NCBI GenBank assembly: GCA_965203635.1
Contig: OZ241903.1
Location: 2,108,001-2,172,000, forward strand
Length of the DNA: 64,000 nucleotides
Direction: 5' to 3'
Source of the DNA: Aldehydirespirator sp965203635
Lineage (GTDB): Bacteria; Actinomycetota; Acidimicrobiia; Acidimicrobiales; Aldehydirespiratoraceae
The position numbers were made by a program, and so were the translations under genes. The stretch's first letter is position 1. Every line of letters begins with the position of its first letter. Shown piece after piece: positions 38,001 through 44,531 of the stretch. The notes under the pieces were generated by a model. That model was not told the DNA's origin, made no database searches, and was given only the letters and a program-made list of their open reading frames with translations.

Positions 38001-38821
38001 TCAAATGCCTCGTCAGGGGCAAATACGACCACATCCTCTGGGCTGAGTGACGGATCCTCGGCGGCTCGTTCGAGCGCCGCGTGGTACGGGAGCAGGAAGC
38101 CACCCGCGGCAGTACCAGGGCGGATCGAGTGGTGCACGATTCGCTCCCAGATCATTGATCGAGTGGGACGGTCTGCACCCCGTTCGTAGTCGTACTCGAT
38201 CGCCCGGTCATAGCCCTTTACCCACCCGACCCCTATGAGCACTCGGCCCGACCGCTCGGTGTGCGGGACCTCCTTCGCATAGAAGAACGCAAGTGATTGA
38301 TCCGGCTCTATCGCCGAGAAGAACCCGTCGAGCATCCGAGTCTGGTTTGTGACGTCCTGCACCCAAGTCGAGTCGAATCCCATCACCTCTCGTACGTCGT
38401 CCTCCGCCTCATCGCTGAAGACGATGTCAAGCGAGTCCGCAATCTCGGATGCCTCTCTCCTCATCACCCATCGGAACGGCACCGCACCGGCCGTAAAGGA
38501 CGGGAGTTCGACGCGTGTGGGCCGGAAGTGCTTGTGGGCGGGCGATGTCCTGTAGGGGTGCCGAGCCCACCGAGTGATCGGAGAATCCGCCATGAAGGTC
38601 GCCCGTTCGGCGACACAGGGCGGTTGATGGGACGGTTCGAGTTCGTCGATGCGACGGCCGCGTAGCTCGACCTCTAGGCCGTCGTCACGCCGCTCGTGGA
38701 TGTTGTGGAGTCGAAGGCACGAGGCGTTGTTGAGCGGGTCGGTGCAGACAGTGCCGTTCCAACCGGCGTCATGCCAGGGGACCCGTATCGACAGATGGCG
38801 CAGAGGAAGGTCTGTGGTCAT
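35057..38821 (-). CDS. RecD/TraA-like superfamily 1 helicase with C-terminal nuclease-like domain
   Basis: A 1254-aa protein. The N-terminal 600 residues are largely unrecognised, with a helix-hairpin-helix-like stretch (GRIGPTMAKKLAGLPDERR). The SF1B helicase core shows Walker A VGPAGTGKTTLLAAL (about 634), motif II VIIDEASMI (about 714), motif III LVGDPRQLPPIG (about 742) and motif VI TVHKSQGSE (about 1043). The last 110 residues look like a PD-(D/E)xK nuclease: SKSEVIIADAL, RLPDFTI and TYIWEHLG supply E, D and E, but the lysine position is unclear. Codon and base use look less GC-rich than neighbours. It stands alone, antisense within the suf cluster. DNA repair or phage defence is possible. 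Confidence 0.8.
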   Translation of the reverse strand: MTTDLPLRHLSIRVPWHDAGWNGTVCTDPLNNASCLRLHNIHERRDDGLEVELRGRRIDELEPSHQPPCVAERATFMADSPITRWARHPYRTSPAHKHFRPTRVELPSFTAGAVPFRWVMRREASEIADSLDIVFSDEAEDDVREVMGFDSTWVQDVTNQTRMLDGFFSAIEPDQSLAFFYAKEVPHTERSGRVLIGVGWVKGYDRAIEYDYERGADRPTRSMIWERIVHHSIRPGTAAGGFLLPYHAALERAAEDPSLSPEDVVVFAPDEAFEQFSYGSEHLTHGQAIGSLLAIIEGLQRAQESLGVNYASEIRWSQERIGELWKLRGAFPGLGSALAAFGIDHANLLAFRITSGLSETDDPWPAVQAALDDPTTIGPEWEGRIGPTMAKKLAGLPDERRALLHLLARFDLSPVQATRFYLPEERNRAGILVDDSDLLQNPYLLYEADRISQDAIPVTVIDRGSYPPPAATSSLPIPAPSAMTEPQDPRRVRALMVSALERSAEIGNTLLPQDQLVTDVRTMPVEPPCPIDGDLLVVVGDDLKPAIAPVRMFDGRPGYQLNRLAAARTRISQEVRRRYATKKRHSVEADWRTVLDDLLGTPIPADEAETLAREEKAAALAELAAARFSVLVGPAGTGKTTLLAALCKHPEIQGAGITLLAPTGKARVQLERGLSGAGVHARTIAQFLVSSGRYDPKTARYRRSTEPPEVTRGTVIIDEASMITEEQLDAVLDNVSQIERLILVGDPRQLPPIGAGRPFVDIVEFLKEGFTTDFPRVGRSYAELTILRRQRPGADPEEFRHDLALAQWFGGEAPSALAEEAWGQVLARSPSKTLRFEQWDSPTEVFERLQHLLVEEIAEIGNTDDQAGFGESLGGVVSGDYVYFNHSYPNGPGAGAACENWQILSPIHATGAGVSELNRSVHRHFRADLIQSAQEVPRFGRKIPKPMGPEGIVYGDKVMNNLNHRHEDIYPQQFPAGSPFRGPSEFVANGEIGMVVGQFKRRGQKFKVTKLEVEFSTQLGVKYGFGRRYLPRDGADPILELAYALTVHKSQGSEFGTTFLVIPNPCQLLSRELLYTALTRQTKRVVVLHQGQLNDLLAFSSVGHSETARRYTNLLRDPQPQDIGGGLFLEANLIHRTSNGTLVRSKSEVIIADALSAAGVEFTYEKEFPGHDGSIRLPDFTIEDAATGETYIWEHLGMLSNPQYARAWERKQAWYAASGVERGGGDVATLIVTTDDERGGIDSVDVQEQIGQII

Positions 38822-39359
38822 CGCCGGGTACGCTATTGCTGGCTAGGGACAGTGCGGTCGGTCTCCTGCCGAGAGCAGGGTACGGCGAGCGGACGTAGAG
38901 CGGGGCAGGCATGTTGTTGTCCTGTTTCCAGGGGAGCGGTACGTCGCCTTGTTGCGGCCTGCGTCCAGGCCCTGGTCAGCAGGCTCGCCTGAGTTGGCTG
39001 GGAGGCTACGCAGCGAAATCCGCCGCGGGCGACGGCCGGTCGTACACGACGGGTCGAAGCAACATTGACCCCCGGTCTAGCCATTCGCCGTTTGCGCGGC
39101 GGGACGACACGCTCTCTCACAGACGGAGGCGGCAGGACGCGAACTGGTCGCCCGCTACCGTGCCCGACGCAGCCGCTTAGCCGATGGCCGCGCACCGCAG
39201 CCATCTTCGACATTCGGCCAGCACCTTGAGGACGAGGCGGGGGTTCAGACGGGTGAGCTGGGCCCGCTGCGCGACTCGTAGGGTTTCTCCCGAGCAGGAC
39301 TAGGGCGTCGCGGGCCGGGCCGCGACGCGAAGGGTCGGCGGGATGCCACAATGTGAGGC
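38822..39359 (+). other. 538-base gap between the helicase gene and the suf genes
   Basis: No convincing gene: open frames on both strands here have no domains and poor codon structure. The minus-strand helicase ATG at 38821 has no clear Shine-Dalgarno site; TAGCGT on the minus strand about 15 bases upstream could be a -10 element. No flanking direct repeat or integrase remnant was found. The gap probably contains the helicase promoter and the restart promoter for the sufD side. Confidence 0.4.
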
Positions 39360-39785
39360 ATGCCGATGCGCCAGGACTGCAAGTACTTCGAGTCGCGCAC
39401 CTATCCCAACGGCGAGACGGTGAGGAAGTGCGACCTCGACCTGGCTCCAGAGGCGCCGTGGCGCTGTCCCGACGACTGCCCGAAGTACACCCGGCGGCTG
39501 GCCGACGTCAACTGGAGCTACGGCTCCCTGGTCACCCCCGAGACCCCGCCCGAGCCCGAGAGCCTCGGCAGCGACGACAGCATCGGCGACCTGCTCGACG
39601 CGGCCGAGGACATCGTCAATGCGGCCGCTCCCGACGTGATCGCCGAGGTGGAGGCCGAGCGCCGCAAGCGTCGGCGCGCTCGAAGCCCGAAGGCAAGGGG
39701 CAAGAAGGGCAAGGGCGGCCGCGGATCCTCCGGTGGGGGCGGGATGGGGGAGCGCTTCCGCAGGCGGTACCGCGACGGCGGCTGA
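39360..39785 (+). CDS. Conserved small Cys-containing hypothetical protein
   Basis: A 141-aa protein of unknown function. The N-terminal 40 residues hold four cysteines, MRQDCKYFESRTYP then VRKCDLDL and WRCPDDCPKYTRR, a plausible Zn or Fe-S site. The middle is acidic (SLGSDDSIGDLLDAAEDIV) and the C-terminus is very basic (RRKRRRARSPKARGKKGKGG). It ends six bases before sufD, so it is likely translated with the suf genes. An Fe-S or nucleic-acid-binding role is guesswork. A second in-frame ATG at 39366 is an equal start candidate. Confidence 0.7.
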   Translation: MPMRQDCKYFESRTYPNGETVRKCDLDLAPEAPWRCPDDCPKYTRRLADVNWSYGSLVTPETPPEPESLGSDDSIGDLLDAAEDIVNAAAPDVIAEVEAERRKRRRARSPKARGKKGKGGRGSSGGGGMGERFRRRYRDGG

Positions 39786-39791
39786 CCACGA

Positions 39792-41072
39792 GTGCATTCC
39801 TTCACTACTGACGCGGCCCGCAGCCTGCCGGGCTCGGGCTGGCTGGCGGAACGCCGGGCTGCGGCGGCTGAGCGCTTCGCGGCTGCGGATCCTCCCACGG
39901 CGGCCGCCGAGGAGTGGCGGTACAGCGCGATCGCCGATTTCGATCTGGCCGCCTACCAGTTGGCAGGCGCGGACCCGTCCCCGGTGCCGGACGGGACGTG
40001 GGCCGGTGTCGGCACCGCCGCCAACGGCGCGGTCGCCGCGGTCCTCGACGTTGCCGACGGCCGCATCGTCGCCTCGACGGGCCTGGAGGAACTGTCGAAG
40101 CAGGGCGTCCAAGTGGGGCCGCTGGTCGATTCGGCCGACGGCGCCGAGTTGCTGGGCTCGGTGGCCGACGGCGCCGCCGACTACTTCACCATGCTCAACG
40201 ACGCTTTCGTGGGCTGCCCCATCGTGGTGGACGTCCCCGCCGGGGTGGCCGTTGACGGCGTGATCGCGGTACGCCACTACGCGGGCGCGGCCCGAGCGGC
40301 CACCTTCCCTCGACTGGTGGTGAGGGTCGGGCCCAACGGCTCGGCCAAGGTGCTCGACATGCAGCGCTCCGCCGGTCCGGCTCTAGTTGTTCCCGTGGTC
40401 GAACTCGACGTCGGCCAGGCCGCCCGACTCGGCTACGTGAACCTGCAGCAGCACGATCACCGGACCACCCAGATCGCGGCCCACACCGCCAGGGTGGAGC
40501 GGGACGCCGCGCTGGTGGCCGCCTCGGTCGCGCTGGGTGGCGGCTATGCCCGCACCCGGACCGATGTCCGCCTGGTGGGGCGGGGCGCCAGCGGCGACCT
40601 GCTGTCGGCGTACTTCGGATCGGGAGACCAGATCCTCGACTTCCGCACCTACCAGGACCACGCCGCGCCCGACACTACGTCCAACCTGCTCTACAAGGGC
40701 GCCGTGGGCGACTCGGCCCGCAGCGTGTACACCGGGCTGATACGGGTGCGGCCCAACGCCCGGGGCACCAACGCCTTCCAGACCAACCGCAACCTAAAGC
40801 TCAGCGAGGACGCCTGGGCGGAGTCGGTGCCCAACCTCGAGATCGAGAACAACGACGTGCGCTGCAGCCATGCCTCCGCGGTGGGTCCGGTGGATCCCGA
40901 CCAGGTCTTCTACTTGGAGAGCCGGGGCGTCCCGACACCGGTGGCCGAGCGCCTGATCGTGGCCGGGTTCTTCGACGAGGTGATCGACGAGTTGCCGGTC
41001 CGGGCCGTCGAGGACGCGACCCGCGAGGCCCTGGCCCTGAAGCTCAATGAGATGTTGAGAGCGGCGGCGTGA
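39792..41072 (+). CDS. sufD: Fe-S cluster assembly protein SufD
   Basis: A 426-aa SufD, the SufB-related partner in the SufBCD scaffold, contributing to iron entry. The N-terminus has AAAEEWRYSAIADFDLAAYQ. The beta-helix region contains GRGASGDLLSAYFGSGDQILDFRTYQDH, and the C-terminus the family block ARGTNAFQTNRNLKLSEDAWAESVPNLEIENNDVRCSHASAVGPVDPDQVFYLESRGV. It starts with GTG at 39792. It is followed by a Rieske protein and sufC in the usual actinobacterial order. Confidence 0.95.
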   Translation: MHSFTTDAARSLPGSGWLAERRAAAAERFAAADPPTAAAEEWRYSAIADFDLAAYQLAGADPSPVPDGTWAGVGTAANGAVAAVLDVADGRIVASTGLEELSKQGVQVGPLVDSADGAELLGSVADGAADYFTMLNDAFVGCPIVVDVPAGVAVDGVIAVRHYAGAARAATFPRLVVRVGPNGSAKVLDMQRSAGPALVVPVVELDVGQAARLGYVNLQQHDHRTTQIAAHTARVERDAALVAASVALGGGYARTRTDVRLVGRGASGDLLSAYFGSGDQILDFRTYQDHAAPDTTSNLLYKGAVGDSARSVYTGLIRVRPNARGTNAFQTNRNLKLSEDAWAESVPNLEIENNDVRCSHASAVGPVDPDQVFYLESRGVPTPVAERLIVAGFFDEVIDELPVRAVEDATREALALKLNEMLRAAA

Positions 41073-41117
41073 CGCCGTGACGGCTCAGGCAGACTGTTCG
41101 AGATCGGAGGCTCCACG

Positions 41118-41456
41118 ATGACCACCCACGAGCTGTTCCCGCTGGACGAACTCGAGCCCGACTCGGCGCGCCGAGTCGAGGTGGAGGGCCGTGAGATCGC
41201 CGTGGTGCGCATCGGCGACGACGTCTACGCCATCGGCGACACCTGCTCCCACGCCGAAGTCTCGCTGTCGGAAGGCTGGGTGGAGCCCGACGACTGCGCC
41301 ATCGAGTGCGTGGCCCACGGGGCCATGTTCGACCTGGAGACCGGTGAGCCATTGTCGCTGCCGGCCACCCGGGCCGTGCCCACCTACGAGGTGTCGGTCG
41401 TGGACGGCACGGTGGTACTGAAGCTCGATGCGGGCTCGGGCGGGGACGCCTCGTGA
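41118..41456 (+). CDS. Rieske 2Fe-2S ferredoxin (non-heme)
   Basis: A 112-aa ferredoxin subunit with a Rieske cluster. The cluster ligands are visible as CSH in GDTCSHAEVSL and CxxH in IECVAHGAMFDLETG, fitting the C-x-H / C-x-x-H pattern. In actinobacterial suf operons a Rieske protein commonly lies between sufD and sufC, where it may donate electrons to assembly or sulfur reduction. The ATG at 41118 follows a GGAGG-like site. The stop overlaps the GTG of sufC. Confidence 0.92.
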   Translation: MTTHELFPLDELEPDSARRVEVEGREIAVVRIGDDVYAIGDTCSHAEVSLSEGWVEPDDCAIECVAHGAMFDLETGEPLSLPATRAVPTYEVSVVDGTVVLKLDAGSGGDAS

Positions 41457-42256
41457 GCACCCTCGTGATCGAGGGCCTGCGTGCCTCGGTGGCGGGCCGC
41501 GAGATCCTGACCGGCGTCGACCTGGAGGTGGCCGCAGGCGAGGTGCATGCGGTGATGGGACCCAACGGGTCGGGCAAGTCGACCCTGGCCCATGTGATCG
41601 CCGGGCGGGGCGGCTATGACGTGCTCGACGGCTCCGTCCGCCTCGACGGCGCGGAACTGCTGGGAATGCCCGCGTGGCGACGGGCCGAGGCGGGCCTGTT
41701 CCTGGCCATGCAGTATCCCACCGAGGTTCCCGGCGTCTCGCTGCTCGACATGCTCACCGAGTCGGTGTGCACCCCGGAGGGGGCGGCGGTGGCCGAGCGG
41801 ATGCGCGAGGAGGCCGTCCGCATCGGCTACGACGAGAAGTTCCTGGAGCGCCCGGTGAACGTCGACCTGTCGGGCGGTGAACGCAAGCGAAACGAGGCCC
41901 TTCAGCTCGGCGTCCTCGCCCCCGCGTTCGCGGTCGTCGACGAGCTCGACTCCGGCCTCGACATTGACGCGCTGCGCTTCGTGGGCGCCAGGATCGAGGA
42001 TGCCACCACCCATGACGGCCTCGGGGTGCTGGCCATCACCCACTCCAGTCGCGTGTTCGACCACCTGCGGCCCGACGCCGTGCACGTGTTCGCGGGCGGC
42101 CGCATACAGCAGTCCGGCGGGCCCGAGTTGGCCGACGAGCTGGAGGCTGAGGGCTACGAGCGCTGGACAGGGTCCGTCCCGCAGCCGGACTCGGACGCGG
42201 GAACCACGCCCTTCGCCGACCCCTTCGGAGACCCGTTCGCCGACCTGCTGACGTAG
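41453..42256 (+). CDS. sufC: Fe-S assembly ATPase SufC, first copy
   Basis: A 267-aa ABC-type ATPase that drives the SufBCD complex. Walker A is MGPNGSGKSTLAHVI, the signature VDLSGGERKRNEALQLG, and Walker B AFAVVDELDSGLDIDAL, which has Leu between the Glu and Asp of the usual DETDSGLD. The C-terminal 30 residues are acidic and extended relative to the second copy. It starts at GTG 41453 inside the Rieske stop. A second sufC at 50540 goes with sufS and sufU. By position this copy should serve SufB/SufD. Confidence 0.93.
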   Translation: MSTLVIEGLRASVAGREILTGVDLEVAAGEVHAVMGPNGSGKSTLAHVIAGRGGYDVLDGSVRLDGAELLGMPAWRRAEAGLFLAMQYPTEVPGVSLLDMLTESVCTPEGAAVAERMREEAVRIGYDEKFLERPVNVDLSGGERKRNEALQLGVLAPAFAVVDELDSGLDIDALRFVGARIEDATTHDGLGVLAITHSSRVFDHLRPDAVHVFAGGRIQQSGGPELADELEAEGYERWTGSVPQPDSDAGTTPFADPFGDPFADLLT

Positions 42257-42301
42257 ACCTCGACGCCCGGCGCCGATCGGCACCGAATATCATCGAGGCC
42301 C

Positions 42302-42592
42302 ATGAGCAACGACGACCTGCTGACCGAAGCCGAGATCGCGGAGGTGCTGGCCGCTCATCCCGAGTGGCGCCGCGACGGCAACGTGCTGCGCCGCTCGTAT
42401 GTGTTCGCCGACTTCCGGGCCGCGTTCGCGTTCATGGCCCATGTGGCGCTGATCGCCGAACGGCTCTTCCATCACCCCGAGTGGTCCAACGTCTACAACA
42501 AGGTGGAGCTGGCCATTACCAGCCACGATGTGGGCGGCCTCTCGGCCCGGGACCGCGACTTCATCGAGCGCGTCGACGCCGCCGGCGGCTAG
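42302..42592 (+). CDS. Pterin-4a-carbinolamine dehydratase-like protein
   Basis: A 96-aa PCD/DCoH-fold protein. The family motif is visible: ERLFHHPEWSNVYNKVELAITSHDVGGLSARD, which contains the catalytic HH-P and conserved Tyr/Asn. The family dehydrates 4a-hydroxytetrahydropterin during pterin recycling, but many bacteria carry it without aromatic hydroxylases, where it may act in molybdopterin or other pterin chemistry. It lies 45 bases after sufC in the same direction, and may share the suf transcript. No pterin-dependent hydroxylase is in the window. Confidence 0.9.
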   Translation: MSNDDLLTEAEIAEVLAAHPEWRRDGNVLRRSYVFADFRAAFAFMAHVALIAERLFHHPEWSNVYNKVELAITSHDVGGLSARDRDFIERVDAAGG

Positions 42593-42605
42593 GAGCCTGG
42601 GCGCC

Positions 42606-43595
42606 TCACTCCGACTCGCCTCCCAGGTCGTGGTAGATGATCGCTATGGCGACTAGGCCCACGACCGTGATCGCAGTTCCGACCACTGTCTGCACCAGTT
42701 GAGACACCAGCTGGAACGTCGGCGTCGACGACCCGGCGAGGGTGAACACCAGACCGACCGCCGTGGTGGCAGCCATCAGCACCACGAAGACGATCAGCAT
42801 CCGTCCCAACGTCCCCCAGAATCGTCCTCGCATGAGGCGTATCCCATAGCGGAGTGACGGCGCGGCGGGTCCCACCGAGGCGAATGCGTAGGCCAGTGGC
42901 GTCATCACCAAGAAATAGACGGCACCGACGATGAAGGCCGGAATCAGCGGTATCAACAGCAGAGGCGTCAAGACTCCCCCGATGACCACAGCTATCACCG
43001 CGACGAGGAAGATCGCGCCCACCTGGAGGTCAAGCCCCAACAGTCGTGGGACCCGTCGTAGCGCATGCCTGAGCGCGTCCGATGCCGTGAGAGTCCGGTC
43101 TCGCAGGTCACTCAGCGCGACGAGCGTCACCGCCGCCTGCAGCACGTTGCTAGCGACCCAGACGGCAAGAACGCCCAGCAGGATCGGCAAGAAGTTCACG
43201 GGCGACAGATCCAGACTCAGCGATTCGAAGTAAGCCGTCTGCTCGGGTGCCTGCGGATCGAAGTCGGGGTCGCTGACCCTGTCCCAGATCTCGCCCAGTT
43301 CTCCCCTCAGGAGGTCGTTGGCGCCGATGATCAACAGCACCACCATCGCCACCTGTCCGGCCAGGTAGATGAGGGCCGCGGTAGCGCAACTCCGCCACCG
43401 CCGGCCCGAGATCGCGAAGGTGTCGGCGAGCAGCCGCCCCGGACGGCGCAACTGGCCCGGGCCCGACTCCGTCTCGCCATCCGGCCGGCCGTGGCGGGGG
43501 GCCCGGTGCTCGGTCCACGTCGCCCCGTCCCAGTAGCGGTACTGCGACTCGTCCTCGGGGTCGGTGTACCAGTCGGGAGGCGGCAGATCACTCAC
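42606..43595 (-). CDS. DUF2510 membrane protein, paralog 1
   Basis: A 329-aa protein starting with GTG at 43595. The N-terminal 35 residues are a DUF2510 module: PPPDWYTDPEDESQYRYWDGATWTEH, a small Trp-rich domain common at the N-termini of actinobacterial membrane proteins. At least five hydrophobic segments follow (for example AALIYLAGQVAMVVLLIIGA and LQVGAIFLVAVIAVVIGGV). The C-terminus AIIYHDLGGESE matches that of the paralog at 47513. Function unknown. The longer frame upstream of 43595 lacks the domain and was rejected. Confidence 0.8.
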   Translation of the reverse strand: MSDLPPPDWYTDPEDESQYRYWDGATWTEHRAPRHGRPDGETESGPGQLRRPGRLLADTFAISGRRWRSCATAALIYLAGQVAMVVLLIIGANDLLRGELGEIWDRVSDPDFDPQAPEQTAYFESLSLDLSPVNFLPILLGVLAVWVASNVLQAAVTLVALSDLRDRTLTASDALRHALRRVPRLLGLDLQVGAIFLVAVIAVVIGGVLTPLLLIPLIPAFIVGAVYFLVMTPLAYAFASVGPAAPSLRYGIRLMRGRFWGTLGRMLIVFVVLMAATTAVGLVFTLAGSSTPTFQLVSQLVQTVVGTAITVVGLVAIAIIYHDLGGESE

Positions 43596-43666
43596 GCGGG
43601 CGACTCTAACGCGGCCGCCTGAGTAGTCGGGTGGGATGCCGGCGGTGTCGTGCGACACTGCCGGGC

Positions 43667-44461
43667 GTGGCGGATCCTGCACCGGCAATGAGGCTGCACG
43701 GCGTCGTCAACGCCTCACCGGATTCGCTGGCCGACTTCTCAGTGGCCACGACGGTCGAGGGCGCGGTGGCCCGGGCCGTCGAGCTGCTCGATCAGGGTTG
43801 TGCCGGTATCGACCTCGGTGGTGCGGGATCCACTCAGTTCGCAGACCGTGTGGACGTCGAGGCCGAATGGCAGCGACTCGACGGCAAGGTCCAGGCGCTG
43901 GCCGAGCTGTGCGAGGCACGCGGGGCGCAACTCTCCGTGGACTCGTGGCAGCCGGAGATCATGCGACGGGCTCTCGACTGCGGCGCCACGATGATCAACG
44001 CCGCCGACGGACTCCAGAACCCGCAAATGGTGCAGCTCGCCGCCCAGCAGGACGCGCCGGTGGTGGCGCCGTTCGTCTGGGGCGCCGACCCCAAGGCATC
44101 CAGGCATGTGATCGGCGATCCGGTCGAGGTGATCTGCGAGTGGTTCGACCGGTCGCTGCCGCGTTGGGTGGGCGCAGGCATCGAGCGCAGCCGGCTGATC
44201 CTCGACCCGGGGACGGGCTTCGGCCCGCCCGACTGGGAGTGGGCCGACCGCTACCGGTACCAGAAGCGGGTGTACGAGAACCTCGACGCGCTGCGAGCTT
44301 TCGGGCTGCCGGTCTACCTGCCGTTGCCGTGGAAGAAGACGGATCAGCACGACGAACTGCTGGAGATCTGTATCCGGACCGGCTTCGACTACGGCCGCTG
44401 CCACCGCCCCGACCGGGTGCTGGAGGCAATGGCCCGCCTCAACGCCGTCACTGAACCGTGA
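43667..44461 (+). CDS. Dihydropteroate synthase-like pterin-binding domain protein
   Basis: A 264-aa TIM-barrel protein resembling dihydropteroate synthase. It begins MRLHGVVNASPDSLADFS, like the DHPS NxTPDSFxD motif, then GCAGIDLGGAGSTQF (compare DIGGxST), LSVDSWQPEIMRRALDCGATMINAADG (DTxxPxV... INDVxxG) and RLILDPGTGFGPPDWEWADR (DPGxGF). Several DHPS residues are altered, so folate synthesis is not assured; a pterin- or corrinoid-binding role is possible. Starts at GTG 43667 or at the ATG seven codons later. A true folP may exist elsewhere in the genome. Confidence 0.75.
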   Translation: MADPAPAMRLHGVVNASPDSLADFSVATTVEGAVARAVELLDQGCAGIDLGGAGSTQFADRVDVEAEWQRLDGKVQALAELCEARGAQLSVDSWQPEIMRRALDCGATMINAADGLQNPQMVQLAAQQDAPVVAPFVWGADPKASRHVIGDPVEVICEWFDRSLPRWVGAGIERSRLILDPGTGFGPPDWEWADRYRYQKRVYENLDALRAFGLPVYLPLPWKKTDQHDELLEICIRTGFDYGRCHRPDRVLEAMARLNAVTEP

Positions 44462-44468
44462 TGGCCGG

Positions 44469-44515
44469 GAATTGGCAGCGTTTTGTTCGTATGGCGTGCG
44501 TTCTGCTGCCAGTTC
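44469..44515 (+). repeat. Family B 47-bp hairpin repeat, copy 3
   Basis: Terminal arms GAATTGGCAGC and GCTGCCAGTTC: one T-A pair of copy 1 has become a T-G wobble, so the stem is kept. It fills the gap between the pterin-domain gene and uvrD2. Confidence 0.85.
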
Positions 44516-44531
44516 GTGTGGGTGACGTAGC

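Noticed and set aside
38833..39351. 172-codon minus-strand frame upstream of the helicase
   Set aside because: No recognisable domain, Arg/Pro/Ala-rich composition, and no ribosome site; treated as intergenic.
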